Origin: Lentisphaeria bacterium
GTDB taxonomy: Bacteria; Verrucomicrobiota; Lentisphaeria; Victivallales; Victivallaceae
Length of the DNA: 64,000 bases
Assembly: GCA_017504435.1 (NCBI GenBank)
Contig: JAFVRD010000041.1
Coordinates: forward strand, 23,220-87,219
Direction of reading: 5' to 3'
This document shows positions 42,990 through 53,423 of this stretch, piece by piece. Numbering within the stretch: the first letter of the stretch is position 1; every line of letters starts with the position of its first letter. The notes under the pieces were generated by a model. The model saw only the letters and a program-made list of their open reading frames with translations, did no database searches and was not told the DNA's origin. The position numbers and the translations under genes are program-made.

Positions 42990-43445
42990 ATGGATTTTGA
43001 AGAAATTCGCAATTTGGTAAAACTGATGGGAGATTACAATCTTACCGAAGTTAAGATCGAGTCTGATAATTGCAATATCTGTTTCAAACGCGGTGATGAC
43101 CGCGGTACGATCGTCCACGCTCCGGCAGCTGCTGTTCCGGTGGCTGCTCCGGCAGCTCCGGTTCCGGCTGCTCCTGCTCCGGCAGCTCCGGTTCCGGAAG
43201 CAAACACTCCGAAAATCACCGTGGATTCTCCGCTGGTCGGTTCTTTCTACCGAGCGGCAAGTCCTGATGCCAAACCTTTTGTTCAGGTCGGCGATGTGGT
43301 GAACCCGGATACCGTGCTGTGCATTATTGAAGCAATGAAAGTGATGAATGAAGTCAAAGCTGAAAAAAGCGGCGTCATCAAAGAGATCCTGATTGAAAAC
43401 GGTCAGCCGGTGGAATTCGGTCAGCCGATGTTTGTGCTGGGTTAA
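42990..43445 (+). CDS. accB: Biotin carboxyl carrier protein of acetyl-CoA carboxylase
   Basis: A 151-residue protein. Residues 44-72 form an Ala/Pro-rich hinge. The biotinyl domain follows, with the biotinylated Lys117 in EAMKVMNE and the thumb segment [21 protein letters not shown] precedes the ATG. Biotin carboxylase is encoded directly downstream, but the carboxyltransferase accA and accD are not in the window. Confidence 0.97.
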   Translation: MDFEEIRNLVKLMGDYNLTEVKIESDNCNICFKRGDDRGTIVHAPAAAVPVAAPAAPVPAAPAPAAPVPEANTPKITVDSPLVGSFYRAASPDAKPFVQVGDVVNPDTVLCIIEAMKVMNEVKAEKSGVIKEILIENGQPVEFGQPMFVLG

Positions 43446-43484
43446 ACCTTGTCCCCGCGCCTGAGCGCAGAGGAGAAATATATT

Positions 43485-44867
43485 ATGTTCAATAAAGTTA
43501 TGATCGCCAACCGCGGTGAAATCGCCGTGAGGATCATCCGTGCCTGCAAGGAGTTGGGCATCAAGACGGTCATGGTCTATTCCAAAGCCGATGCAGAAAG
43601 TATGGCGGTAAAAATGGCTGATGAGGCGGTGTGTATCGGTGCCCCCCAGCCATCCGAAAGTTATCTGCTCATTGAAAGATTGTTGACTGTAGCCGCGATC
43701 TGCGATGTGGATGCGATCCATCCCGGTTATGGATTCCTTTCCGAAAACGCCTACTTTGCAGAAGCATGCCGCCGTCACGGAATAACTTTCATCGGGCCGA
43801 CTCCGGAAGCCATGAAAGCTCTCGGTGATAAAAATTCCGCCCGGGAAACCATGAAAAAAGCCGGTGTCCCCATTACCCCCGGCAGTGACGGTCTGATCCG
43901 GGATGAAAAACAGGCGTTGGAAGTCGCCCACAAGCTCAAATATCCGGTCATTGTCAAAGCTGTAGCTGGCGGCGGCGGACGCGGCATGCGTATTGCCCGC
44001 AATGATGCCAGTTTGCGGCAGGGATTCCACGCTGCCAAAACGGAAGCGGAAAATGCTTTCGGCAACGGGGATCTTTATATGGAGAAATTTCTGGAAAATC
44101 CCCGCCATATCGAAGTTCAGGTCATTGCCGACAACTACGGCAATGTCATTCACCTGGGTGAACGTGACTGCAGTGTGCAGCGGCGCAACCAGAAATTGAT
44201 CGAGGAGACTCCTTCTCCGGCGATTTCTGCCAAACTCCGGGAAAAACTCGGCATGGCAGCGGTAAAAGCTGCCAAAGCTGCCAACTATACCAGCGTCGGC
44301 ACGATCGAATTTCTGCTGGATACCGGAGCCAAAGATAAATTTTATTTCATGGAAATGAATACCCGTATCCAGGTGGAGCATCCGGTGTCTGAAATGATCA
44401 CCGGCATTGATCTGGTCAAAGCCCAGATCAGTATTGCCGCCGGAGAACAGTTGAAAATCCGTCAGAAAGATGTCATTTTCAAAGGTCATGCCATTGAATG
44501 CCGGATAAATGCCGAAGACCCGTTGCGCAATTTTGCCCCGTCTCCCGGCAAAATCGAATTATTCATTCCGGCAGGCGGCCCGAATGTTCGTATGGATACC
44601 CATGCTTACAGCGGATATTTCATTCCCCCGTATTATGACAGTCTGATCGGCAAACTCATTGTCTGGGGTCACGACCGCAATGAGGCGTTGGCAGTGTGCA
44701 ACCGGGCGTTGGATGAATTGGTAGTCACCGGCGTGAAAACGACCATTCCTTTCCAGCGCAGGATCATCGGACATAAAAATTTCGTTGAAGGTAAATACGA
44801 TACCGGATTTGTAGAAAGTGTTTTGCAAACACTCAATAAAAATGTAAACAAGGAGAGTGGCAAATGA
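43485..44867 (+). CDS. accC: Biotin carboxylase
   Basis: A 460-residue subunit of acetyl-CoA carboxylase that carboxylates biotin with ATP and bicarbonate. [18 protein letters not shown], the ATP-grasp loop [12 protein letters not shown] and [16 protein letters not shown] are intact. The frame starts at 43449, but the ATG at 43485 with AGGAG fits the family N-terminus. It ends with a 4-base overlap into the Asp23 gene. Confidence 0.97.
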   Translation: MFNKVMIANRGEIAVRIIRACKELGIKTVMVYSKADAESMAVKMADEAVCIGAPQPSESYLLIERLLTVAAICDVDAIHPGYGFLSENAYFAEACRRHGITFIGPTPEAMKALGDKNSARETMKKAGVPITPGSDGLIRDEKQALEVAHKLKYPVIVKAVAGGGGRGMRIARNDASLRQGFHAAKTEAENAFGNGDLYMEKFLENPRHIEVQVIADNYGNVIHLGERDCSVQRRNQKLIEETPSPAISAKLREKLGMAAVKAAKAANYTSVGTIEFLLDTGAKDKFYFMEMNTRIQVEHPVSEMITGIDLVKAQISIAAGEQLKIRQKDVIFKGHAIECRINAEDPLRNFAPSPGKIELFIPAGGPNVRMDTHAYSGYFIPPYYDSLIGKLIVWGHDRNEALAVCNRALDELVVTGVKTTIPFQRRIIGHKNFVEGKYDTGFVESVLQTLNKNVNKESGK

Positions 44868-45310
44868 AAACCGATTACGCGGATAAAAAACTTCCCGAAA
44901 AACAGGATACCATGGTACTTGATGACACCGAATTGGGTGATATCAAAATTCATGAGGGTGTGATCGCATCACTTGCCCGCAAAGCTGCTCTTTCAGTGGA
45001 TGGTGTTTCCCGTCTGTCCGGCAATTCTCTGGTGGACAATCTGGCGGAAATGGTCGGCAGCCGCAGGATACAATCCCGCGCCGTAACGATCTCTCTCGGT
45101 GAAAAAAATAATGTTTCCATCGAATTGAAAATCATTATCAAATTTGGTTATTGCATCCCGGAAGTTGCCAATGCGGTGCAAAAAGCTGTTATCTCCGACG
45201 TGGAAGCGACCACCGGCATGAATGTGACATCAGTGGATGTCCTTGTTCAGGAAGTCGAAGAAGAATCCAAAGATGAAGAGGTCGAAGAGCCCACTTTGCC
45301 ATTGGATTGA
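44864..45310 (+). CDS. Asp23/Gls24 family envelope-stress-like protein
   Basis: A 148-residue protein of the Asp23 (alkaline shock) family. Residues 25-130 hold the conserved domain, with [20 protein letters not shown] at its start and [14 protein letters not shown] at its end. The C-terminus is highly acidic. The family often sits next to accB-accC. In Gram-positives Asp23 is associated with the membrane; the function in this group is unknown. Confidence 0.92.
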   Translation: MKTDYADKKLPEKQDTMVLDDTELGDIKIHEGVIASLARKAALSVDGVSRLSGNSLVDNLAEMVGSRRIQSRAVTISLGEKNNVSIELKIIIKFGYCIPEVANAVQKAVISDVEATTGMNVTSVDVLVQEVEEESKDEEVEEPTLPLD

Positions 45311-45331
45311 ATGTAGTTCAACAACCTGTCC

Positions 45332-45370
45332 GGGGGAAGCGGTAAATTACGTTTCCCCTGCTTTTTTATT
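45332..45370 (+). terminator. Terminator after the acc/Asp23 operon
   Basis: GGGGAAGCG (45333-45341) pairs with CGTTTCCCC (45350-45358), one G-T pair, and is followed by TGCTTTTTTATT. The next gene begins only 7 bases past its end. Confidence 0.8.
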
Positions 45371-45376
45371 ATTCAA

Positions 45377-46273
45377 ATGAAGTGTAATCTGTGTCCCCGT
45401 TTCTGTAATGTCTGCCGTCCGGTATCGACCGGTGACGGCACCATGCCCGGCGTTTGCCGTTCCCCTCAAACGGCAGTAGTCGCCCGCGCCGGATTGCATT
45501 TTTGGGAAGAACCGGTGATCAGCGGAACCCGGGGCAGCGGGACCGTATTTTTTGCCGGATGCAACTTACATTGCGTTTACTGCCAGAATCATGAAATAAG
45601 CATGGGACATCAGGGCAAGGAAGTTCCGGTACAGAGATTGCAGCAAATTTACCGGGAATTGACAGCACAGGGAGCACACAATATCAATCTGGTAACGCCG
45701 ACTCATTTTACAGATGCCGTCCTCGCCAGTCTGGAAGAGCCGCCGGAAATCCCGGTGGTTTACAATACCAACGGTTACGATTTGCCGGAAACGCTGGAGC
45801 GTTACCGGGGCAAAGTAGATATTTTTCTGCCCGACCTCAAATACGCCGACAATTCGCTGGGGAGGCGATACAGCGGCGTCAATGATTATTTTGAACGTAC
45901 TGCTGCGGCGATTGATGCAATGTATGAACAAGTTGGTGATTTCCGGATCTCCGCCGACGGCATCATGGAACGCGGTGTGATAATCCGCCACCTTATTCTC
46001 CCCGGTCAGGTGGAAAATACCTTGCGGATCATCCGTTATGTCGCGGAAAAGTTCCGTCCGGGACAGGTAATGTTTTCACTGATGCGCCAATATCTGCCCT
46101 GCGGCAAAGTTTCCGCGGAAAATTATCCGGAACTCAACCGGCTGGTCAGCAACGAGGAGTATGCCCGCTGTGAAGCAGCTCTCTTTGATTCCGGGATCGA
46201 AGACGGTTTTGTGCAGGATGCGGAATCAGCCGGCAAAGAGTTCATTCCGGCATTTGACGGCACCGGGGTTTGA
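45377..46273 (+). CDS. Radical SAM protein, PflX/COG1313 type
   Basis: A 298-residue radical SAM enzyme. The cluster motif is FAGCNLHCVYCQNHEIS (CxxxCxxC) and an N-terminal cysteine set CNLCPRFCNVC precedes it, as in the PflX-type proteins often annotated as pyruvate formate-lyase activase-like. VYNTNGYD and the DIFLPDLKY strand are family features. The gene starts right behind a terminator and has no visible ribosome site, so its expression may depend on read-through or on leaderless-like initiation. No glycyl radical enzyme is adjacent, so the target is unknown. Confidence 0.88.
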   Translation: MKCNLCPRFCNVCRPVSTGDGTMPGVCRSPQTAVVARAGLHFWEEPVISGTRGSGTVFFAGCNLHCVYCQNHEISMGHQGKEVPVQRLQQIYRELTAQGAHNINLVTPTHFTDAVLASLEEPPEIPVVYNTNGYDLPETLERYRGKVDIFLPDLKYADNSLGRRYSGVNDYFERTAAAIDAMYEQVGDFRISADGIMERGVIIRHLILPGQVENTLRIIRYVAEKFRPGQVMFSLMRQYLPCGKVSAENYPELNRLVSNEEYARCEAALFDSGIEDGFVQDAESAGKEFIPAFDGTGV

Positions 46274-46319
46274 AACCATCGAAATCCGCACGTTATAACG
46301 GATTATCTGTAAAATTCCC

Positions 46320-46348
46320 TTGATAAAATCCATTTACTGCGTTATATT
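46320..46348 (+). promoter_or_regulatory. icd promoter
   Basis: TTGATA (46320-46325), 17 bases, TATATT (46343-46348), 52 bases before the icd ATG. Confidence 0.8.
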
Positions 46349-46400
46349 ATTGCTTTCGCAATAATCATAAAAACAGCCCCAAAAGAAAGGCAGTAAAATC

Positions 46401-47651
46401 ATGAGCGCATCACACATCGTCCGTCCCGCCCAAGGCGAGTATATTACCAATCAGAACGGCAAACTTCAGGTTCCGGATAATCCGATCATCAGTTTCATCG
46501 AAGGCGATGGTATCGGTCCGGATATCATGAAAGCCTCTATTTTCATGTGGGACAGTGCGGTCCGCAAAGCATACGGCAATAAACGTGCTATCGCCTGGCA
46601 GGAGGTCTTTGCCGGAGAAAAAGCCAATGCGGTCTACAATGAAACGATTTGGCTGCCGCAGGAAACCATTGATGAGATCTCCCGCTGCCTGATCGCTATC
46701 AAAGGACCTTTGACCACCCCTATCGGTGGAGGATTCCGTTCTCTCAACGTTGCATTGCGTCAACAGCTGGATCTTTATGCCTGTGTCCGTCCGGTACGTT
46801 ATTTCACCGGCGTACCTTCACCGGTGCGTGCTCCGGAAAAAACCGATATGGTGGTATTCCGGGAAAACACCGAAGATATCTACGCCGGTATTGAATGGAT
46901 GGCGGAATCCGATGATGCCAAAAAAGTCATTGATTTCCTCCGCAACGAAATGAAAGTTACCAAAATCCGCTTCCCGGAAACTTCCAGCATCGGTATCAAA
47001 CCGGTCTCCCGTGAGGGCAGCGAAAGATTGATCCGGGCTGCGCTCGATTACGCCATTGCCAACAAACGGCGCAACGTCACTCTGGTCCACAAAGGCAATA
47101 TTATGAAATTCACCGAAGGCGGTTTCAAAAACTGGGGTTATGACCTTGTCCGCCGCGAATACGGCGATGTTGCGATCCCCTATACTGATTGCAACGGAGT
47201 GGCTCCGGAAGGCAAGATCCTGGTCAAAGATTGCATTTGCGATGCGTTCTTGCAGCAGATCCTCACCCGTCCGGATGAATACGATGTGATCGCCACACTG
47301 AACCTCAATGGCGATTATGTCTCTGATGCTCTGGCAGCTTGCGTCGGCGGCATCGGTATCGCTCCGGGAGCAAATATCAACTACATTACCGGTCACGCCG
47401 TCTTTGAAGCGACCCACGGAACAGCTCCGAAATACACCGGCATGGATAAGGTCAATCCCTGCAGTCTGGCACTTTCCGGAGAAATGATGCTCCGTCATCT
47501 GGGCTGGACAGAAGCGGCAGATCTGGTGATCAAAGGTATTGCCGGTGCGATCGCTGACCGCAAAATGACCTACGATCTGGCACGTCTTACTGAAAACGCA
47601 ACTGAATTGTCCTGCTCCGGATTCGCGCAGGCGGCAGTTGACCGGATGTAA
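46401..47651 (+). CDS. icd: Isocitrate dehydrogenase, NADP type
   Basis: A 416-residue TCA-cycle enzyme that converts isocitrate to 2-oxoglutarate. The substrate loop [20 protein letters not shown] and metal-binding regions match E. coli Icd. [17 protein letters not shown] keeps the Lys-Tyr pair that selects NADP over NAD. Full length, with an AAAGG site. The following gene starts 10 bases after its stop. Confidence 0.95.
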   Translation: MSASHIVRPAQGEYITNQNGKLQVPDNPIISFIEGDGIGPDIMKASIFMWDSAVRKAYGNKRAIAWQEVFAGEKANAVYNETIWLPQETIDEISRCLIAIKGPLTTPIGGGFRSLNVALRQQLDLYACVRPVRYFTGVPSPVRAPEKTDMVVFRENTEDIYAGIEWMAESDDAKKVIDFLRNEMKVTKIRFPETSSIGIKPVSREGSERLIRAALDYAIANKRRNVTLVHKGNIMKFTEGGFKNWGYDLVRREYGDVAIPYTDCNGVAPEGKILVKDCICDAFLQQILTRPDEYDVIATLNLNGDYVSDALAACVGGIGIAPGANINYITGHAVFEATHGTAPKYTGMDKVNPCSLALSGEMMLRHLGWTEAADLVIKGIAGAIADRKMTYDLARLTENATELSCSGFAQAAVDRM

Positions 47652-47661
47652 GATATTGCCG

Positions 47662-48945
47662 ATGAGTGCCTCAAGGAGATATCCGGCAGCGGAATCATTC
47701 CGCTTGCTGTTTTACCGGACAGACGGTACAGGACATCCTGTACCGCCTGATTCGTCCTTTTTGAGACATCTGGAAATATTGCTCCAAGATACTGCTCCTG
47801 GAGAAACAGCATTTCAATTCAACGCGCTGGCGCGGTTCGGAACGTCTGAAACGGTCGCCGGAAAATTTCTTTCCGCACTTTTTGATTGTGCCGTTGATCA
47901 TGGAGTTCTGCCGGATGATTATCGAACCGGGCGTCTGAGTGCCGATGCTGAATATATTTTCCGGCATGGTGCGGAGATCATCCGGGCGTTAGCTGACAGT
48001 TCTCCGGAGGCAAATGATCCTGGAGTAATGCCGCGGGCGGAAAAACTGTTTGAAAAATTGCCGGATCCGGATAATTTGCTGGCACTGGCGCAATTGACAG
48101 CTGAATATGATCCATTTGCCATTGAAAGAGTTTTTACTTTCCGGCAGGGCAGATTCGTTCCGGTTCAACCTGCATCAGTCAAAGATACCGGTAAATTTTT
48201 CGGTTTCCCCGGCGTACGGGTCGCATTTGCGGAACATTTCCAGGCATTCGCTTGTGGGAAAACCAATTTACCGCTGCTGGTCAACAGTTTACCGGGTTAC
48301 GGAAAAACCAGCATGGTGGTTTCTCACGCCCTAGCGCATCCTGGCATAACGGTGATACTGCCTGATCCGGAGGCGTTGGAAAGCAGCTGGCAGGAATTGG
48401 TAACGGCACTTGCCGAACGCCGGGATCACCGGTTCGTGCTGTTTTTTGATGATATCGACCCGCGTCTGGTCAACTGGTACAGTTTCCGCACCAATGTGGG
48501 CGGAGCATTTACGCCGCCGGACAATATTATGCCGGTTCTGGCGGCAAATTATGAATTCCCGCCCAGCATTCTCTCCCGCGGCAGAAAGATATCTTATCCG
48601 GTTTTCGACGAAGAACGCTGTGCGGAAATGATCGAGGATTTTCTCCGCTCTTTCGGCATGAAACATCCTCCGCGCAATATCGTTTCGCTGATGGGCGCAC
48701 AATATACCGAAGAGTTCGGACAGAAAAAATTCACGGAGTTGTCACCGCGGACATTGATGCGCTATCTTGCCCAGTTTGAAAACGATTCCCGCCGCCGCAG
48801 TCAAATCGTCGAACTGGCATCCGGCACGATGATCACCCGTCCTGACGGAGAGTTGTTTTACGAATTCAATATCAATCTGATGCGCTCACTCTACGGTGAA
48901 GAGTACATCCAGAATCTGCTAAAAGAACGGTTGCGCGAATTATGA
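47662..48945 (+). CDS. DUF815-type AAA ATPase
   Basis: A 427-residue protein. The C-terminal half (about 190-427) is a DUF815 ATPase. Its Walker A, LLVNSLPGYGKTS, keeps GKT but lacks the first Gly of the GxxxxGK loop. The Walker B reads RFVLFFDDID, then NIMPVLAANYEFPP and the arginine region LSRGRKISYPVF. The N-terminal half (1-180) is alpha-helical and unassigned. The ATG at 47662 is preferred; TTG at 47638 would overlap icd. The gene is linked to mreC by a 4-base overlap, suggesting a cell-shape role (inference). Confidence 0.8.
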   Translation: MSASRRYPAAESFRLLFYRTDGTGHPVPPDSSFLRHLEILLQDTAPGETAFQFNALARFGTSETVAGKFLSALFDCAVDHGVLPDDYRTGRLSADAEYIFRHGAEIIRALADSSPEANDPGVMPRAEKLFEKLPDPDNLLALAQLTAEYDPFAIERVFTFRQGRFVPVQPASVKDTGKFFGFPGVRVAFAEHFQAFACGKTNLPLLVNSLPGYGKTSMVVSHALAHPGITVILPDPEALESSWQELVTALAERRDHRFVLFFDDIDPRLVNWYSFRTNVGGAFTPPDNIMPVLAANYEFPPSILSRGRKISYPVFDEERCAEMIEDFLRSFGMKHPPRNIVSLMGAQYTEEFGQKKFTELSPRTLMRYLAQFENDSRRRSQIVELASGTMITRPDGELFYEFNINLMRSLYGEEYIQNLLKERLREL

Positions 48946-49817
48946 GAAAAAAACCTCTCAAGCAGAAAAATCCGCCCCGGAGCATCGCCTGGATGGTTGG
49001 AGCGGCATTGATATTGGCGGTGATGCTGATCGCCGGATTCCGGGTGCTGCGCATGGTGATCATGCGCAGTGCAGACAGTTTTTTTTACCCTTATCTGAAA
49101 GTTGCCTCCGGAACGGATAATATTTCTGACAGTTCACTGCTGTTGTGCAGTACGATCGAACTGGCGCAGCGGGTGGAGGCATTGACCGCCAGAAACCGGG
49201 AATTGGCACTGCAGAGCAAAAGTGTCGGAGCATTGCTGGAAGAAAACCGCATTCTGCGGGATATGGCAAAGCTGACCGAGCGCAGTGAAAATGGTTTTGT
49301 GATCGCGGAAATATTGTTGCGTGATCCGTTACGCTACCGGGAATCTTTCACCATCAGTAAAGGTTCCCGGGATGGTATCGTGCCGGGCAGTGCCGTTGTG
49401 GATGTCTCTCCGGACGGCAGACTGCTGCTGATCGGAATTATTTCCGAATGCGGCGCACGAAGTGCCAAAGTTTTGACTCTGGCGGATAAATCACTGCATA
49501 TTTCCGGCCGGGTCGGTGCCAACGGAGCGATCGGTTTCACCAATACCGGTACGGTTCAACCGGGTACGGGGATGATCCGTTTCGGGATGCTGCCGGTGCG
49601 GAACGATTATATCGCCGGCGGAGCAGTGATGACCTCCGGTTTTGAACAGATGATACCGGAAGGGATCAAAATAGGCGAATTACATTTTTCCGGTTCATCC
49701 CATCCCGGATTCGGAGAAGTGGAATACAGTTGTGAATTGCTCCCGGCGGCAGCATTTGAAAAAATACGTTTTGTTGCGGTGCTGAACCGGCGTATTCCCG
49801 GAGTAAAAATGCCATGA
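48942..49817 (+). CDS. mreC: Rod shape-determining protein MreC
   Basis: A 291-residue protein. A short basic cytoplasmic tail leads into one membrane helix (about 17-36), followed by a periplasmic coiled coil with repeated Leu and Glu (about 72-108) and the two-lobed beta domain with ISKGSRDGIVPGSAVV and the VGANGAIGFTNTGT segment. It links the cytoskeleton to wall synthesis enzymes. It overlaps mreD by 4 bases. Confidence 0.93.
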   Translation: MRKKPLKQKNPPRSIAWMVGAALILAVMLIAGFRVLRMVIMRSADSFFYPYLKVASGTDNISDSSLLLCSTIELAQRVEALTARNRELALQSKSVGALLEENRILRDMAKLTERSENGFVIAEILLRDPLRYRESFTISKGSRDGIVPGSAVVDVSPDGRLLLIGIISECGARSAKVLTLADKSLHISGRVGANGAIGFTNTGTVQPGTGMIRFGMLPVRNDYIAGGAVMTSGFEQMIPEGIKIGELHFSGSSHPGFGEVEYSCELLPAAAFEKIRFVAVLNRRIPGVKMP

Positions 49818-50332
49818 GAACTTTTCTCGTATGTACAGTCACTTTGCTGATGGTACTGCTGGAATTATTGGCAGGCAACCGGCATTTGCCGCTGGCACTT
49901 CCGGTTTATTCAGCAGTATATTTTGCAGTGGTTTACCGGAAAAGTGCCGGTATCATCAGTGCCGCCGCTGCCGGATTGATAATCGAAGCCATGTACGGCA
50001 GAGAATGGATGCTGCTGACGTTGATATTTCCGGCGGTCGTGCTGCTGGCACTTACCTCCGTGCGGAAATATCGCAGACAGATGCCGGCAGCTCCGCTGGC
50101 AGCCGGTGCAGTTTGCGGAGCAACGGCTGATCTGGGGATGGTACTGGTCGCGCTGCTGCATGGCGGACAGCTGCCGGGACCGGATATTTTCAGCATGTTG
50201 ATTTTTCAGATTTTCACCGGGGCATTATTCATGCTGATTTTTACTTTGCTGGCAGATTTTCTGGCATTCAAATGCAATTTGCCGCGTTTCATATCTTCCG
50301 GAAACAGCAAACGGGGAATAAAAGATGTCTGA
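49814..50332 (+). CDS. mreD: Rod shape-determining protein MreD
   Basis: A 172-residue hydrophobic protein with about five membrane segments, for example MLLTLIFPAVVLLALTSV and MLIFTLLADFLAF. Sequence motifs are weak in this family; the assignment rests on length, topology and the position between mreC and the PBP2 gene, with 4- and 8-base overlaps. Confidence 0.88.
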   Translation: MRTFLVCTVTLLMVLLELLAGNRHLPLALPVYSAVYFAVVYRKSAGIISAAAAGLIIEAMYGREWMLLTLIFPAVVLLALTSVRKYRRQMPAAPLAAGAVCGATADLGMVLVALLHGGQLPGPDIFSMLIFQIFTGALFMLIFTLLADFLAFKCNLPRFISSGNSKRGIKDV

Positions 50333-52181
50333 ACGCAGCAAACGTTACCGGAACGGTATTGACGGCGGTATTCTGGATGACGGCAGACTCCGGATACTTA
50401 TGCTGGGAGGATTTTTTCTGCTGGTATTCGGAATGCTGGCACTGCGATTGTACTATCTGCAGCTGTATCGCGGGGAAGAACACCGCAAGGTGATCGCCGG
50501 TCAATCCATCCGCTACATCCGTCAGCCGGGTATGCGCGGCTCGATATATTCAGCAGACGGAGTCCTGCTTGCCGGAAACCGTATATCCAATGATCTGGTG
50601 TTTTATCCGGCGGAAATGCGCCGGGAACGGGGCAAGGAACCGCTGCGCGAATTCATGGCCAGACATGCCGCCATGCTCGCCGGAATATTGGGCAGAAATG
50701 ACTATCCGGATGCTAAAAAAATCAGTCGGCATCTCCGCAATGAACCGGGGATCGCTCTGACGGTGTTCAAAGATCTCACCCCCCGGGAAACAGCATTGGC
50801 ATTTGAAGCGTTGCGAACCATGCCGGGGGCAGATATCCAGCGTTCTTTCATACGGATATGTCCGGAAAACAAATTGGCAGCCGCGCTGATCGGATATGCC
50901 AAAAAAGAAGACCCTGCCCGGGCAGCAGACCGGGATAAATTCAAATACTATATTCCGGATATCATCGGCATTGAAGGTGTTGAAGCGGCATGTGACCGGC
51001 TGCCCGGATCGGCTGCCGGACTGGGATTGCGGGCATACCCGGGATATTCTATAATTCAGGTAAACAACATGGGTTATGCCCACCGGGAACTGCTGGGCAA
51101 AAAGGAACCGCTTCCCGGCAGTGATGTGACCTTGACGGTTGATTCACGTGCGCAGAAACTTGCGGAAAAATTATTGCTCGGTTCCGTAGGAGCAATGGTG
51201 GTGATCGATGCAGATAACGGCGATATTATTTGTGCGGCAAGTTCTCCGGGATATGATCTGTCACGCTATTATCCGCTGACGTTTGAATATCATAATGAGT
51301 TGTCATCGGCGCAGCATGACCCCCGGCTGAACCGGGCATTCAATCAGGTATATCCGCCGGGCTCCATTCTCAAGCCGCTTATTGCACTGGCGTTTCTGCG
51401 TAACGGAGTGAATCCGCAGGAAACTTATTATTGTTCCGGCAGTGAAACCATCGGCAATGCCGCAATTCGCTGTTCGGCACACCGTTATGCCGGAGCGGAC
51501 ATGGATATGGAAAGCGCATTGGAAAAATCCTGCAACGGCTACATGATCCATCATGCACGGCAATTGGGATTGAGTGCACTCGCCGGAACATTGCATGAAG
51601 CCGGTATCGGACAACGTACTGAATTGGAATTACGTAATGCTGCCGGCAATTTCCCGGCTCCGCAACTGAAAAAAACTCTCTACAAAGCGCGCTGGAATGA
51701 ATTTGATACTGCACTGCTGTCCATCGGACAGGGATTGATAAGTGTCACTCCGCTGCAAATGGCTCTGATCGCCGGAGCGTTTGCCAACGGCGGAACGATT
51801 TATGTTCCGCATCTGGTCGATCACATTTCTGATGCCAACGGGATCATCCTTTACAAACGTCAGATCACAGCATCATCGCGTATCAATGCGGCACCGGAAC
51901 ATTTTGATATTATCCGGCAGGGCATGTTCCGGGTGGTCAATTCATCCGGCGGTTCCGGACGGCGCGCCCGGGTGGAGGGGTTGGAACTTTACGGCAAAAC
52001 CGGAACTGCTGAATCCGGCAGCCGTACCAATAAGCGCAATATTACTCATTTCATTGCATTTACGGAATATCAGAACCGGAGGTATGCCGCCTGTATCACC
52101 ATTGAAGACGGTCGCTCCGGAGGAGTTACCTGCGCGCCATTGATGGCGGCATTTTTTGAACATTATCTGATGGGGAATTGA
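50325..52181 (+). CDS. mrdA: Penicillin-binding protein 2, class B transpeptidase
   Basis: A 618-residue periplasmic transpeptidase anchored by one membrane helix (about 23-45). The dimerisation domain includes QSIRYIRQPGMRGSIYSADG. The active site has the SxxK motif in PGSILKP near 345, SxN as SCNG near 402 and KTG in GKTGTAE near 557. It makes peptide cross-links during elongation together with MreC/MreD and RodA. No rodA gene follows; a gap of 160 bases leads to the rfb genes. Confidence 0.95.
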   Translation: MSERSKRYRNGIDGGILDDGRLRILMLGGFFLLVFGMLALRLYYLQLYRGEEHRKVIAGQSIRYIRQPGMRGSIYSADGVLLAGNRISNDLVFYPAEMRRERGKEPLREFMARHAAMLAGILGRNDYPDAKKISRHLRNEPGIALTVFKDLTPRETALAFEALRTMPGADIQRSFIRICPENKLAAALIGYAKKEDPARAADRDKFKYYIPDIIGIEGVEAACDRLPGSAAGLGLRAYPGYSIIQVNNMGYAHRELLGKKEPLPGSDVTLTVDSRAQKLAEKLLLGSVGAMVVIDADNGDIICAASSPGYDLSRYYPLTFEYHNELSSAQHDPRLNRAFNQVYPPGSILKPLIALAFLRNGVNPQETYYCSGSETIGNAAIRCSAHRYAGADMDMESALEKSCNGYMIHHARQLGLSALAGTLHEAGIGQRTELELRNAAGNFPAPQLKKTLYKARWNEFDTALLSIGQGLISVTPLQMALIAGAFANGGTIYVPHLVDHISDANGIILYKRQITASSRINAAPEHFDIIRQGMFRVVNSSGGSGRRARVEGLELYGKTGTAESGSRTNKRNITHFIAFTEYQNRRYAACITIEDGRSGGVTCAPLMAAFFEHYLMGN

Positions 52182-52253
52182 CCGGAACAAGCTGGCAAAC
52201 AATTGATATAAATATTGAAGTTAAAAAGTTATTTTGATATTTTTTGAAAAAAT

Positions 52254-52282
52254 TTGCAATCAGCTTTAAAGAGAGTTATATT
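52254..52282 (+). promoter_or_regulatory. rfb operon promoter
   Basis: TTGCAA (52254-52259), 17 bases, TATATT (52277-52282), 59 bases before the rfbB ATG. Confidence 0.75.
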
Positions 52283-52341
52283 AACACAGTTAATGCATGA
52301 TTTTCAACAGTATATTTTTGTTTAAAAACAGGAGTCGAATT

Positions 52342-53418
52342 ATGTCAAATTCACCCAATCGGATAATTGTCACCGGCGGTGCCGGTTTCATCGGTTCTGC
52401 TGTAGTGCGCAATATCATTTTCAATACAGCAGATTCCGTTTGTGTAGTTGACAAACTCACCTATGCCGGCAATTTGGAATCCCTCGCGGAAGTGGCAGAT
52501 TCAGAGCGTTACCGTTTTGAAAAAGCAGATATCTGCGACAAAGCAGAGCTTGACCGGATTTTTGCAGATTTCCGCCCCACTCATGTAATGCATCTGGCGG
52601 CAGAAAGTCATGTTGACCGTTCCATTGACGGTCCGGGAGAATTCATCCAAACCAACGTGGTCGGCACATATACCATGCTGGAAGCGGCACGCAAATACTT
52701 CAACACGCTGGATGATGAAGCCAAAGCAGCATTCCGATTCCATCATATTTCCACGGATGAAGTTTACGGCGACCTGGAAGGTCCGGAGGATTTCTTCCGG
52801 GAAACAACTCCTTACGCACCGAGTTCACCCTATTCGGCATCCAAAGCCTCCAGTGACCATCTGGTACGCGCCTGGAAACGCACTTTCGGTCTGCCGACAT
52901 TGGTGACCAACTGCTCAAACAATTACGGCCCGTATCACTTCCCGGAAAAACTCATCCCGCTGGTGATCCTTCATGCCCTTGACGGCAAAGAACTGCCGGT
53001 TTACGGTCAGGGGCTGCAGATCAGGGACTGGCTCTATGTCGATGATCACGCCCGTGCGCTTTATCTGGTTGCCACTCAGGGTGTCCCCGGAGAAACCTAC
53101 AACATCGGCGGACATAACGAAAAGAAAAATATTGAAGTCGTTCTCAAAATCTGTGAACTGCTCAACGAATTGCGTCCCCGTAAAGACGGAAAATCTTATG
53201 CCGAGCAGATCATTTATGTGAAAGACCGCCCGGGTCATGATATGCGTTACGCTATCGACGCGGATAAGATCGCCCGTGAATTGGGCTGGAAACCGCAGGA
53301 AACATTTGAAAGCGGTATCCGCAAAACTGTCCAGTGGTATCTTGATCATAAAGATGACTGGTGCGCTCACGTCCTCAGCGGCGAATACAAAATGGAACGG
53401 CTTGGAACAGGAGAATAA
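52342..53418 (+). CDS. rfbB: dTDP-glucose 4,6-dehydratase
   Basis: A 358-residue short-chain dehydrogenase superfamily enzyme, step 2 of dTDP-L-rhamnose synthesis. [12 protein letters not shown] (10-21) binds [14 protein letters not shown] has the Thr-Asp-Glu active site and [10 protein letters not shown] has the YxxxK pair. The start is the ATG at 52342 with AGGAG; the frame continues upstream to 52297. Confidence 0.97.
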   Translation: MSNSPNRIIVTGGAGFIGSAVVRNIIFNTADSVCVVDKLTYAGNLESLAEVADSERYRFEKADICDKAELDRIFADFRPTHVMHLAAESHVDRSIDGPGEFIQTNVVGTYTMLEAARKYFNTLDDEAKAAFRFHHISTDEVYGDLEGPEDFFRETTPYAPSSPYSASKASSDHLVRAWKRTFGLPTLVTNCSNNYGPYHFPEKLIPLVILHALDGKELPVYGQGLQIRDWLYVDDHARALYLVATQGVPGETYNIGGHNEKKNIEVVLKICELLNELRPRKDGKSYAEQIIYVKDRPGHDMRYAIDADKIARELGWKPQETFESGIRKTVQWYLDHKDDWCAHVLSGEYKMERLGTGE

Positions 53419-53423
53419 GTGTT

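Noticed and set aside
42867..44489. A 540-codon open frame on the minus strand
   Set aside because: It is antisense to accB and accC and contains low-complexity Ser/Arg/Cys runs from the Ala/Pro hinge of accB.
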